A stretch of DNA of 29,160 bases from an uncultured Clostridia bacterium (GTDB taxonomy: Bacteria > Bacillota > Clostridia > Christensenellales > UBA1242), in the NCBI GenBank assembly GCA_946610655.1, contig CAMOCH010000006.1:1-29160 (forward strand), read 5' to 3'. The notes beneath the pieces were generated by a model that was not told the DNA's origin, did not search any database, and saw nothing but the letters and a program-made list of their open reading frames with translations. The position numbers were made by a program, and so were the translations under genes. Position 1 is the first letter of the stretch. Each line of letters opens with the position of its first letter. Positions 7,939 through 16,004 of the stretch are shown here, in pieces.

Positions 7939-8220
7939 CTATTTTGCAACTATCATATGTCTTACAACGTTTTCAGTGATGTTAAGCAAATCTGAAATTG
8001 GTTTTATTGCTGTAACTTCAGCATTGAATGTTGTGAGAACATAGTAGCCTTCTGATTTGTAGTTAATTTCATAAGCAAATTTCTTTTCGCCCCATTTATC
8101 AACATTGATATCTGTGCCACCATTTGCTGTAACAATAGAATTAACCTTTTCAACAAGAGCTGCCTTTTGTTCATCATTGATAGAATTGTCAATGATATAT
8201 AACATTTCGTAAGATTTCAT
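7939..8220 (-). CDS. rpsF: 30S ribosomal protein bS6
   Basis: 93 residues, the usual length. It begins MKSYEMLYIID and contains VDKWGEKKFAYEINYKSEGYYVL, written here only as an overall match to the bS6 ferredoxin-like fold. It binds bS18 in the small-subunit platform. The ribosome binding site is strong (AAGGAGG). First gene of the operon, 19 bp before ssb, preceded by a structured leader and a consensus promoter. Confidence 0.97.
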   Translation of the reverse strand: MKSYEMLYIIDNSINDEQKAALVEKVNSIVTANGGTDINVDKWGEKKFAYEINYKSEGYYVLTTFNAEVTAIKPISDLLNITENVVRHMIVAK

Positions 8221-8282
8221 TTATTCTACCTCCTTATGGACTCATTCGGTTAACAAAAAAACTTGTTAACAAGGAATTGCTA
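8221..8282 (-). promoter_or_regulatory. rpsF leader RNA, candidate S6:S18 autoregulatory element
   Basis: The transcript leader folds as an outer 5-bp helix (UCCUU 8271-8275 with AAGGA 8231-8235) and an inner 6-bp helix (GUUAAC 8265-8270 with GUUAAC 8249-8254). The 3' side bulge contains CCGAAUGAG. The outer helix would cover part of the Shine-Dalgarno sequence. Bacterial rpsF leaders are known to carry a stem-bulge motif with a conserved CCG bound by the bS6:bS18 complex; assigning this leader to that family is inference from hand folding. Confidence 0.6.
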
Positions 8283-8288
8283 GATGTG

Positions 8289-8317
8289 ATTATAACACGA
8301 CAAAATAAATTTTGCAA
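8289..8317 (-). promoter_or_regulatory. Sigma-A promoter of rpsF-ssb-rpsR
   Basis: On the minus strand TTGCAA (8312-8317), 17-bp spacer, TATAAT (8289-8294), about 70 bp upstream of the rpsF start. Confidence 0.88.
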
Positions 8318-8374
8318 GTATTATTTTGAATTATTCACATATTATTATATAAGAGTTAGTATAATTCAATATTG

Positions 8375-8403
8375 TTGACAAAAAATTGAAATTTGTGTAT
8401 TCT
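8375..8403 (+). promoter_or_regulatory. Sigma-A-type promoter of the P-type ATPase gene
   Basis: TTGACA (8375-8380), 17-bp spacer, TATTCT (8398-8403): a perfect -35 with a 4/6 -10. A TAGGAG ribosome binding site (8425-8430) then precedes the ATG at 8436. Confidence 0.7.
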
Positions 8404-8435
8404 ATAAAATAGAAAAATTTGTATTAGGAGTTTTT

Positions 8436-11069
8436 ATGGCAAAAAAATCAACAGACGAATTAAATCAAAAGTCAACAAGCAAAACAAAATCTCAAAGTGC
8501 CAAAGCGTCACAAACAAGTGATACTCCTTCTACTTCGAAACGAAAAACTGCTTCAGTAAAAAATGGTGAACAAGTTGTTAAAGTAAATTTAAACCTCCTT
8601 GGAGAAAAAGAATCTAAAAAGAAGACCGAAAAAGTAGCCGACAAAACAAAAACAACTGACACAAAAAAATCACTTCTTAAAAAGAACGCTCCAACTGAAG
8701 TTGTTCCAAAAAGAGTAAAACGTGTAAGAGCAGACTACAAAACTGGTCTTACTCATGACCAAGTTCAAGAAAGGATAAATAAAGGTCAAACAAACCAAAC
8801 ACCAAACCAAAATGTTAAGACCTATAAGAGCATCTTTATTGAAAACATTTTCACATTCTTAAATATGCTTTGTTTAGGTATTGCAATCTCTCTTATGTGT
8901 GTTGGCGCATTTAGAGACTGTTTGGGCCTTGTTATCATTCTTGTTAACGTTACCATTGGTATTATTCAAGAAATTCGTGCAAAGATTACTATTGAAAGAT
9001 TAAGTCTGCTCACTGCCCCTGCCGTTAAGGTTGTAAGGGATGGAGTTGAGAGCACCATATCAACAGATGAAGTTGTTATTGATGATGTCATTCTTCTTAG
9101 CACAGGCAAACAAATTGTTGCAGATAGCATAATTATTGAAGGTACACTTGAAGTTAACGAAAGTATGCTTACTGGTGAAAGCCAACCAATTAAAAAGAAA
9201 GTTGGAGACAGTATTCTTGCCGGAAGCTTTGTTGTTTCTGGACACGCTTATGCAAGAGTTGAAAAAGTTGGTAAAGCAAACTACATTCAACAACTTGCTG
9301 CAAAAGCAAAAAAATATAAAAGACCAAAATCTGAACTATTTATTTCTCTTAAAAATATCATAAGGGTTATTGGTTTTATTATCATTCCTGTTGGTGTGCT
9401 TATGTATGTTAACAACTTTATTCGTTCAGATTCTAACATAACAACAACAATTACTAACACTGCTGGAAGCCTTATGGGAATGATTCCTTCTGGAATGTTC
9501 TTGCTTTGTAGTGTTTCTCTTACTCTTTCTGTTGTTAAACTTGCCCGTAAAAAAGCACTTGTGCAAGACTTGTATTGCGTTGAAATGCTTGCAAGAGTCA
9601 ACACTCTTTGCTTGGATAAAACCGGAACAATCACCGATGGCACAATGAAAGTTTACAACTGCTTGCAACTTGCAGACACAGATTATACCTTAAAAAGAAT
9701 AATGGGAAGCATGCTTTCTGCTCTTGGAGATAATAACCAAACTAGCCAAGCACTTATCAACTACTTTGGTTATAACAAAGAACTCAAACCAATTGCAACC
9801 ATGCCATTCTCTTCTGCAAGAAAATTAAGCGCTGCAACTTTTGAAGATGCCGGAACATTTATTATGGGCGCTCCAGAATTTGTTATTCCTAACAATAAAG
9901 ATGAAAAAATCAACACAATGGTTGAACAATATTCAAAAGATGGCTATAGAGTTTTGCTCCTTGCTCACTCAAAAGGCAAAATCACAAAAGACTCTTTGCC
10001 AGAAGATAGAATGCCAATTGCTGTTTTGATTTTGGAAGACAGAATAAGAGATGATGCTGTTGAAACAATAAAATGGTTCAAAAATAACGGCGTTGAAATC
10101 AAAATTATTTCTGGTGATAACCCACTCACTGTTGCAGAAATTGCAAAACGTGTTGGAGTTACTGGAACAGAAAATTTAATCAGTCTTGAAGGCCTTAACG
10201 AAAAACAAGTTATTGCCGCAGCCGACAAATATACTGTTTTTGGAAGAGTTACTCCAGAACAAAAAGCCATTTTAGTAAAAGCTCTTAAAGCAACTGGACA
10301 CACTGTTGCAATGACTGGTGATGGTGTTAACGATATTTTGGCTCTTAAAGAAGCTGACTGCTCTATTGCCATGGCTAGTGGTAACGAAGCTGTTAGAAGC
10401 GTTTCACACATGGTGCTTCTTGATAGTAATTTTTCAAGTATGCCAGCAACTGTTGTTGAAGGAAGAAGAGTTATTAATAACATGCAAAAAGCAAGTGCTC
10501 TCTTCTTTATGAAAACATTATTCACAATTGTTCTTTCAATTCTTGTTTTAATATTGGGATTCTCATATCCTCTTAGAACAATCAATATGCTCTTGCTTGA
10601 AGCATTTGTAATAGGCATACCTTCGTTCTTCCTAGCATTTCTGCCAAACGATAAGCCTATTGAAGGTAGATTTCTATTGAATCTTCTTAAAAATTCACTT
10701 CCTGGTGCATTAACGCTTATTATAAACACAATCGCAATCTATGTATTCTGTTTGGTTGTTGATGGAACACTTGTTGCTGAATCAATCCAACCTGTTATAA
10801 CAACAATGCTCACTGTCACAATAACATTCACAGGTCTTGCAATGCTTCTTAGACTTTGCAAACCATTTAACACATTTAAAGCAATTCTCTGCATTGTTAT
10901 GTTTGCAATATGCTTAATATTAACACTCACAATGCCTTCATTCTTTGGACTTGCCAAACTTGAACTTTCACACACACTGTTTACAATCATCTTAATACTT
11001 CTTTCACCAACACTCATTAATGCTATGTTTATTGTCACAGAAAAAATTAAGTTTGGAAAAGAAAATTAA
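8436..11069 (+). CDS. Cation-transporting P-type ATPase, CtpE-like, with Lys-rich N-terminal extension
   Basis: ATP-driven cation pump of the cytoplasmic membrane. It has the actuator TGES motif (246-249), the phosphorylation site D394-KTGT and the hinge GDGVND (628-633). The ion-binding helix reads MIPSGMFLL just before the phosphorylation domain, where Ca/Mg pumps have PEGL. The surrounding segments (ALVQDLYCVEMLARVNTLCLD) resemble the CtpE / cation-transporting ATPase E group, some of which are linked to calcium, so Ca2+ is plausible but unproven. Four C-terminal helix pairs are visible. Odd feature: residues 1-100 are a low-complexity Lys/Ser/Thr region with no metal-binding motif, before the ordinary start at GLTHDQVQERI. 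Single gene with its own promoter and terminator. Ion specificity is unknown. Confidence 0.92.
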   Translation: MAKKSTDELNQKSTSKTKSQSAKASQTSDTPSTSKRKTASVKNGEQVVKVNLNLLGEKESKKKTEKVADKTKTTDTKKSLLKKNAPTEVVPKRVKRVRADYKTGLTHDQVQERINKGQTNQTPNQNVKTYKSIFIENIFTFLNMLCLGIAISLMCVGAFRDCLGLVIILVNVTIGIIQEIRAKITIERLSLLTAPAVKVVRDGVESTISTDEVVIDDVILLSTGKQIVADSIIIEGTLEVNESMLTGESQPIKKKVGDSILAGSFVVSGHAYARVEKVGKANYIQQLAAKAKKYKRPKSELFISLKNIIRVIGFIIIPVGVLMYVNNFIRSDSNITTTITNTAGSLMGMIPSGMFLLCSVSLTLSVVKLARKKALVQDLYCVEMLARVNTLCLDKTGTITDGTMKVYNCLQLADTDYTLKRIMGSMLSALGDNNQTSQALINYFGYNKELKPIATMPFSSARKLSAATFEDAGTFIMGAPEFVIPNNKDEKINTMVEQYSKDGYRVLLLAHSKGKITKDSLPEDRMPIAVLILEDRIRDDAVETIKWFKNNGVEIKIISGDNPLTVAEIAKRVGVTGTENLISLEGLNEKQVIAAADKYTVFGRVTPEQKAILVKALKATGHTVAMTGDGVNDILALKEADCSIAMASGNEAVRSVSHMVLLDSNFSSMPATVVEGRRVINNMQKASALFFMKTLFTIVLSILVLILGFSYPLRTINMLLLEAFVIGIPSFFLAFLPNDKPIEGRFLLNLLKNSLPGALTLIINTIAIYVFCLVVDGTLVAESIQPVITTMLTVTITFTGLAMLLRLCKPFNTFKAILCIVMFAICLILTLTMPSFFGLAKLELSHTLFTIILILLSPTLINAMFIVTEKIKFGKEN

Positions 11070-11080
11070 ATTACTCAATA

Positions 11081-11110
11081 AAAAAATCTAGGCGACAACC
11101 TAGATTTTTT
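11081..11110. terminator. Bidirectional terminator between the ATPase gene and dut
   Basis: A 12-bp perfect stem AAAAAATCTAGG / CCTAGATTTTTT (11081-11092 with 11099-11110) around a six-base loop. A and T runs on both flanks serve both convergent genes. Confidence 0.92.
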
Positions 11111-11138
11111 ATTTTTTATTTTTTATTTTTTATTTTTT
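11104..11138. repeat. Five tandem copies of ATTTTTT
   Basis: Perfect 7-bp repeat units start at 11104, 11111, 11118, 11125 and 11132. They overlap the T side of the terminator and the dut stop codon (11130-11132). On the dut strand the first unit already supplies the stop, so copy-number change would not alter the protein. Confidence 0.85.
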
Positions 11139-11672
11139 GCTGCTGCCATATTTGCCATCACCACGAAGTGATGGAATTTCTTTTAGTTCTTCATAAGAAA
11201 TTTCCTTTGTTTGCATTTTTGGAACTGGCAAAACAACAAGTTGTGCTATAGCCTTTTTTTGAGGGTAAATTATAACATCTTTTGTTTTATATTTTTTGCC
11301 ATTAACAGCAAAACTTTTTCCAAGTTTTTCGGCATCAACTTTGCTAATAACAATATCTTTTTTGTTGGCATTTGTAAGAAGTATTAAATACTCTCCACGA
11401 TAGCCACTATCCATAACTCCGGCACTCTTTTTTAAACCAATTTTCCCAGTGCTGCCACGTTCTTCAACTTGAATATAATAGTCGCTAGAAGTTGCCATTG
11501 CAACACCTGAAGGAACTGCCACTGTACTGAGTGATGGAATAACCAAAAAATCACCATCAAAAGACGAATAAATGTCATAGCCTGCATCTTCATCACGTTT
11601 TGTTGGAATGATTGCATCTTGTCTAATTTTTGCAACATAAAGTTCATTTCCGTTTTCAAAATAATTCTTCAT
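11130..11672 (-). CDS. dut: dUTP diphosphatase (dUTPase)
   Basis: Hydrolyses dUTP to dUMP and pyrophosphate, keeping uracil out of DNA and feeding dTMP synthesis. All five trimeric dUTPase motifs are present in order: DAGYDIYS, ERGSTGKIGL, GVMDSGYRGEYLILLTN, KAIAQLVV and RGDGKYGSSKK. Length is 180 against about 145-150 for compact family members; the extra is mainly a Lys-rich insert of about 30 residues between motifs III and IV. Motif V is a variant of the usual RGxGGFGSTG. The start has a GGGAGAA ribosome binding site. It is convergent with the ATPase gene and divergent from the germination operon. Confidence 0.93.
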   Translation of the reverse strand: MKNYFENGNELYVAKIRQDAIIPTKRDEDAGYDIYSSFDGDFLVIPSLSTVAVPSGVAMATSSDYYIQVEERGSTGKIGLKKSAGVMDSGYRGEYLILLTNANKKDIVISKVDAEKLGKSFAVNGKKYKTKDVIIYPQKKAIAQLVVLPVPKMQTKEISYEELKEIPSLRGDGKYGSSKK

Positions 11673-11691
11673 AAGCGTTCTCCCTTTCTTT

Positions 11692-11719
11692 ATTTTAACA
11701 TAAAGAATTTTTAATTCAA
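11692..11719 (-). promoter_or_regulatory. Possible sigma-A promoter of dut
   Basis: On the minus strand TTGAAT (11714-11719), 16-bp spacer, TAAAAT (11692-11697). Moderate match in very AT-rich DNA. Confidence 0.45.
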
Positions 11720-11772
11720 AACAAATTACAAATATTACATAAAAACAATAGCAAAACCAAATACTACTTTAA

Positions 11773-13203
11773 ATGGAAAAGTTAACAATAAAAACTGTGC
11801 AATCTTGGTTTTCAAAAAGCAGCGAAATACAAACAAGGAAAATCAAAGTTAATAATTGTTTTGTGTATGTTTGTTATATAGACTGTTTGGTTGATAAACT
11901 TTATATTTCGCAGCACATAATTGCACCAATATTAAAATTAAACAGTGCATCAAAAACCAGCATTATTAATTCTATCACTGCTGCAGAAATTGAAGAAATT
12001 TTTGATAAAGAACAAATTATTGATGCAATTTTAAACGGAAAAACCATCATTTTTGCAGAAAATAAAAACTTTGCAGTTGCTGCAAATGCCATTAAATTCA
12101 ATATGCGTTCAATATCTGAGCCCCCAACAAGCCAAGTTACCAAGGGCCCAAGAGAAGGTTTTGTTGAAGACATTTCAACAAACCTAAGCATGATACGAAG
12201 AAAATTAAAATCCCCATATTTTTCACAAGAAAATATTACTGTTGGGAAGCAAACAAAAACAAAGCTTTCAATTGTTTATCTTGAAAATATTGCAGACACA
12301 AAAATCGTTGATGTCATAAAAAATAAACTGCAAAACATTAACATTGATGGCATTATTGACAGCTACTACATTGAAACTATTTTGGAAGAAGGCAAGTTAA
12401 AATTTTTGCGTAGAATTGGAAACAGTGAAAAACCAGATGTTATTGCAGCAAAACTTTTAGAAGGCAGAATTGCAATTTTGGTTGATGGTTCCCCAATTGT
12501 TTTAACACTACCTTTTTTGCTGGTTGAAGATTTACAAAGTCCCGAAGATTACTACACCATTCCTGCACGAACCAGCTTTTTAAGAATAATTCGCCTTTTG
12601 GGGCTTATTATAAGTGTGCTTTTGCCAGGAATATATGTTTCTCTTCAAAGTTACCAATATAGAGTGCTGCCAATCAACTTTTTAATAACACTGCTTAGCA
12701 GCATAGAAGGAATTAGTCTACCACCACTTATTGAGATTCTTTTTGTGCTTTTCTTGTTTGACATAATCAATGAAGCAAGTGCCAGAATGCCCAAAATTTT
12801 AGGCATGGCACTATCTATAATTGGTGCGCTTGTGCTTGGTGAAACATCAGTGCAAGCAGGCATAATAAGTTCTCCTAGCATAGTTGTTGTTGCAATAAGC
12901 AGCATTATGCTTTTTATTGTGCCAGACGACGTGCCACAAGGCAGTGTTTTGCGCATACTTTTTACTGTTATTGGTGGCGTTGCCGGGTTCTATGGAATGC
13001 TCATGAGTTTTATCATGGTAACTACTTATTTAATCTCTGCAGATGGGTATGGAACGCCACTACTATACCCATATGCACCAACAAACAAAAATGACAAACA
13101 AGATGCAATTTTTAAAAAGAATTTACTTAATTTAAAACATCGGCCAGAAATTATTGCAAAGAAAAATTTAGTAAGATTTAAAGCAGGTGAAAAACATGAC
13201 TAG
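11773..13203 (+). CDS. Spore germination protein, GerA family (GerAA-like A subunit)
   Basis: Integral membrane A subunit of a germinant receptor in the spore inner membrane. It has 476 residues, typical of the family. A hydrophilic N-terminal half (to about residue 265) contains the family segments ISTNLSMIRRKLKSPYF, LLEGRIAILVDGSPIVLTLP and EDYYTIPARTSFLRIIR. A membrane half of about five or six helices follows, with PPLIEILFVLFLFDIINEAS and SIIGALVLGETSVQAGIIS. First gene of a three-gene A-B-C operon and overlaps the next gene by 8 bp. The ATG at 11773 is immediately preceded by an in-frame TAA, so it is the earliest start. No Shine-Dalgarno sequence is visible before it, unlike every other gene here. 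Confidence 0.93.
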   Translation: MEKLTIKTVQSWFSKSSEIQTRKIKVNNCFVYVCYIDCLVDKLYISQHIIAPILKLNSASKTSIINSITAAEIEEIFDKEQIIDAILNGKTIIFAENKNFAVAANAIKFNMRSISEPPTSQVTKGPREGFVEDISTNLSMIRRKLKSPYFSQENITVGKQTKTKLSIVYLENIADTKIVDVIKNKLQNINIDGIIDSYYIETILEEGKLKFLRRIGNSEKPDVIAAKLLEGRIAILVDGSPIVLTLPFLLVEDLQSPEDYYTIPARTSFLRIIRLLGLIISVLLPGIYVSLQSYQYRVLPINFLITLLSSIEGISLPPLIEILFVLFLFDIINEASARMPKILGMALSIIGALVLGETSVQAGIISSPSIVVVAISSIMLFIVPDDVPQGSVLRILFTVIGGVAGFYGMLMSFIMVTTYLISADGYGTPLLYPYAPTNKNDKQDAIFKKNLLNLKHRPEIIAKKNLVRFKAGEKHD

Positions 13204-14299
13204 ATTTAAAATAACCCGAAGACAAGCAATATTTTTATTTATAATTTGCACAATAAGCAGCAAGCTTCAAACGCTTCCTTGCATGCTTGCATATGAAAAC
13301 CAAAAAGGACTGTGGTTTGTTTTGTTATTTGGCGCAATTATTGATATATTTTTCATATTTTTAACCATTCTAATAAACAAAATTTGCCCAAATTTAACAA
13401 TGTTTGAACTACTTTCCAAAATTTTTGGTAAGTTTTTCGCAAAAATTATAAATATTGCATTAATTTTATACTTTATTTTCACAGCTATCATGCCATACGA
13501 AGCAGTTAGGAACGTTTTTGCAAACAATTTATTTGATACTCTTCCATGGCCAATATTTTCAATTTTTTTAATTTTTGCTGTTGGGTATTTAGTTTTTTCT
13601 GGGCTAAAAACAATCGGTCGAAGTGCAGAATTATATTTTGTTATCATTTTAACAAGCATTACCATATTAATTATGCTTGGAGTTTTTACAGCAAACTGGA
13701 AAAACATTTTACCAATTTTCGATTTTGATATTTCACAGTCATTGAAAAGCTATATATCACACGGAATTTGGTTTGGTGATTATATGATTTTTTATTGTTT
13801 AATGGGACAAATTGATACAAGTAAAACTCAATTAAAATTCTTCGATATTTTATTGTATATTTTTGTTATTGCGTTTTACATTATTGCATATGTTGCTTTT
13901 TACTGTCTTTATACTGTACTTGCAGGAAGCCAAACAAGTTTGCTATCTAGTATTTCGGCATTTTCACTATTACATATTTCTGTTGGAAGACTTGACTGGT
14001 TTTTGGTTTTATTCAGTCAAATAGCAAGTGTTTTAAGCCTTTCAACTTACACATATTGTTTATCTTCATCAATTAATGAAGTTTTTAACAAAAAACATTA
14101 TGGTATTTGCGTTTTTTTATCAGTAATTGCAATATATTTAACTGATTTTCTTTTATATAATCACCACTCCACGAACGCCAATAACTATCTGGTTTCAACT
14201 GGTATTTTTGCTATCATTATTCAAACTTTAATACCTATAATTTGCATAATTGCTGCATTAATTTTTCGCAAAAAAAGTGCAAAAGTGGAGGCAAAATGA
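13196..14299 (+). CDS. Spore germination permease, GerB family (B subunit)
   Basis: 367 residues of an APC-type spore permease (GerAB/Spore_permease family), with about ten hydrophobic helices and a short basic start (MTRFKITRRQAIF). The B subunit is known as the germinant-sensing part of GerA-type receptors. I chose the ATG at 13196, spaced from an AGGTGA ribosome binding site; a GTG at 13187 lies on that site itself and is unlikely. It overlaps the end of the A gene by 8 bp and the C gene by 4 bp (ATGA), so translation of the three is probably coupled. The germinant cannot be read from the sequence. Confidence 0.9.
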   Translation: MTRFKITRRQAIFLFIICTISSKLQTLPCMLAYENQKGLWFVLLFGAIIDIFFIFLTILINKICPNLTMFELLSKIFGKFFAKIINIALILYFIFTAIMPYEAVRNVFANNLFDTLPWPIFSIFLIFAVGYLVFSGLKTIGRSAELYFVIILTSITILIMLGVFTANWKNILPIFDFDISQSLKSYISHGIWFGDYMIFYCLMGQIDTSKTQLKFFDILLYIFVIAFYIIAYVAFYCLYTVLAGSQTSLLSSISAFSLLHISVGRLDWFLVLFSQIASVLSLSTYTYCLSSSINEVFNKKHYGICVFLSVIAIYLTDFLLYNHHSTNANNYLVSTGIFAIIIQTLIPIICIIAALIFRKKSAKVEAK

Positions 14300-15504
14300 A
14301 AAAATTTTTAAGAAAATATATATGGTTATTTTTGATAATAAGTTTAATTATTCTTTTTCCACAAAGTTTATCAAACCAGGCAGAGCTTAATATGCGAATG
14401 ATAATAACTGGCATTGGCATTGATTACAAAGATGACAAATATACATTAACCTCACAAATTGTCTTACCATCATCAAAAAACGAAACCAGCAGCATTAATG
14501 CTCACTTATCACAAGTTGAAACAACTGGCGAAACAATTAGCGCAGCAATTCAAGATTTATCTTTTAAACTAGGTAAGATTCCAGAATTTTCTCATCTTGA
14601 ATATGTTTTAATTGGAAAAAGTTTAGAAAAGCAAAATATTGTTGGATGTCTTGATTACTTCTTTAGAAATTTCAAATTAAAAAACAGTATCATGCTATTT
14701 TCTGCAGAAGAAGATGCAAGCGAAACAATAAAGTCTATATCAAAACTAGAATTAAGCGTTGCACTTAATATGCAAAAATTATTTTTATCATCTGAACAAA
14801 ACACCCAGGGAATTGCAAAAACATATGTTGAATTTACTAGCGACAGCTTTTCAAAATCCGGGGTTAGTGTTATTGACACTTTAAGTTTTAATAAAGAAGA
14901 GTCTCAAGAAAGTTCTTCATCATCACAAGATTCTGCCGAAAAACCTTCAACAATTAAATTAATGTCAAGCTTAAAATTATACAAAAAAGGAGTTCTTTCT
15001 GGGAAAATAGAAAACAAAGATCAAATTTTTGGATATCATTTGCTAAATAACAAATCAATATCTTCAAATCTCTCTTTAAAAAATTTTTCTTATGGTGATA
15101 TTCAAAATGCAAACATAAATTTAAGATTAGACAGAATTTCCAAAAAAATCACCACAAAATTTGATTCAAACAAGCCCACATTCAATATCACTTTGGTTAT
15201 AAACGAATGCCATATTGACGAAATCGCATGCGACGGCATAAATAAAAATATATATTCCTCTATTTTGCCATACAAATCACAAGATGAAATTTTAAATGCT
15301 GCCAAAGATAAATTACGAGAAAACATAACTGAATGTTTTTTAACTGCTCAATCACAAAATTGTGACATATATCAATTGGCAAATTACGCTCATATAACAG
15401 ACTCAAAAAAATGGCAAACATACTTAAACCAACTTGCAAACGAAGATGAATACATAAAAACACTTAACATCAATGTTAACATTGAGTTTGATAATGTTAA
15501 ATAG
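14296..15504 (+). CDS. Ger(x)C-family germination protein lacking a lipobox cysteine
   Basis: 402 residues from the ATG at 14296, with a GGAGGC ribosome binding site and a 4-bp overlap with the B gene. GerC-family proteins are normally lipoproteins whose Cys follows the first hydrophobic helix. Here the N-terminus is MKKFLRKYIWLFLI, then ILFPQSLSNQAELNMRMI, with no Cys in or after the helix. The following GIGIDYKDDKYTLTSQIV matches the usual start of the GerC N-terminal domain, and the C-terminal domain ends with LNINVNIEFDNVK. It is therefore probably anchored by its N-terminal helix instead of lipid. Last gene of the operon, followed by a terminator. Confidence 0.85.
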   Translation: MKKFLRKYIWLFLIISLIILFPQSLSNQAELNMRMIITGIGIDYKDDKYTLTSQIVLPSSKNETSSINAHLSQVETTGETISAAIQDLSFKLGKIPEFSHLEYVLIGKSLEKQNIVGCLDYFFRNFKLKNSIMLFSAEEDASETIKSISKLELSVALNMQKLFLSSEQNTQGIAKTYVEFTSDSFSKSGVSVIDTLSFNKEESQESSSSSQDSAEKPSTIKLMSSLKLYKKGVLSGKIENKDQIFGYHLLNNKSISSNLSLKNFSYGDIQNANINLRLDRISKKITTKFDSNKPTFNITLVINECHIDEIACDGINKNIYSSILPYKSQDEILNAAKDKLRENITECFLTAQSQNCDIYQLANYAHITDSKKWQTYLNQLANEDEYIKTLNINVNIEFDNVK

Positions 15505-15510
15505 ACACAA

Positions 15511-15539
15511 AAAAAACACCAAAATTTTTGGTGTTTTTT
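15511..15539. terminator. Bidirectional terminator after the germination operon
   Basis: A 14-bp inverted repeat AAAAAACACCAAAA (15511-15524) with its complement at 15526-15539, ending in a T run on each strand. It lies between the gerC-like stop (15504) and the stop of the convergent small gene (15547). Confidence 0.88.
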
Positions 15540-15546
15540 CTTTAAA

Positions 15547-15768
15547 CTAAACGTTTAAAAGTCTTAAAATGCTCTTATTGATAATCATGAATACGATATC
15601 ACAAATCCAAATGATTGTGAAACCAAAGAGAAGTCTAATAAGGCCTGCTACGATTTTACCTTCCATGAAACGTGTAACTGCACCGCAGATCCATGATGTT
15701 ACAGGGATGATAGCAAGAATAAGACTTACAATGTAGTCAAGACCAAAGTAATCTGATTTGTTTGCCAT
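15547..15768 (-). CDS. Small two-helix membrane protein
   Basis: 73 residues from the ATG at 15766-15768 (MANKSDYFGLDY), about 10 bases after GGAGGT. An ATG at 15786 overlaps the ribosome binding site itself and is rejected. Two hydrophobic segments (about residues 11-28 and 43-62) are separated by a short loop with the GAVTRFMEGKIVAGLIRLLFG stretch. The layout resembles small TM2-like proteins but I cannot assign a family. The base composition is less AT-biased than the flanks, consistent with a real, well expressed gene. Function unknown. It has its own promoter and ends at the shared terminator. Confidence 0.75.
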   Translation of the reverse strand: MANKSDYFGLDYIVSLILAIIPVTSWICGAVTRFMEGKIVAGLIRLLFGFTIIWICDIVFMIINKSILRLLNV

Positions 15769-15802
15769 ATGAACATTTACCTCCATAAATATTTATACTT
15801 AT

Positions 15803-15830
15803 ATTATACACGCAATATACCAAAAAACAA
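15803..15830 (-). promoter_or_regulatory. Sigma-A promoter of the small membrane protein gene
   Basis: On the minus strand TTGTTT (15825-15830), 16-bp spacer, TATAAT (15803-15808), about 35 bp upstream of the start. The DNA from here to 16004 is AT-rich with no gene that I can see. Confidence 0.65.
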
Positions 15831-16004
15831 ACTTTTTTTACAATATTTTTCAAAAATTAATTTGTTTACCGATGCGCTTTATATACCAATTCTTATGTGA
15901 AAAATTTACAAAATATTCACAAATCTAATTAAATTAATTCAAAAAACGCAAAATTAATATTATTTAAGTGAAATTTTATATATAATTACATATATTTATA
16001 CATT

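Noticed and set aside
7920..7949. Longer SSB starting at 7949
   Set aside because: The extra ten residues precede the canonical MNKVLLIGNL start, which has its own AAGGAGA site.
11698..11772. Sigma-G promoter for the germination operon
   Set aside because: CATAAA-type -10 candidates exist, but no matching -35 at 17-18 bp was found.
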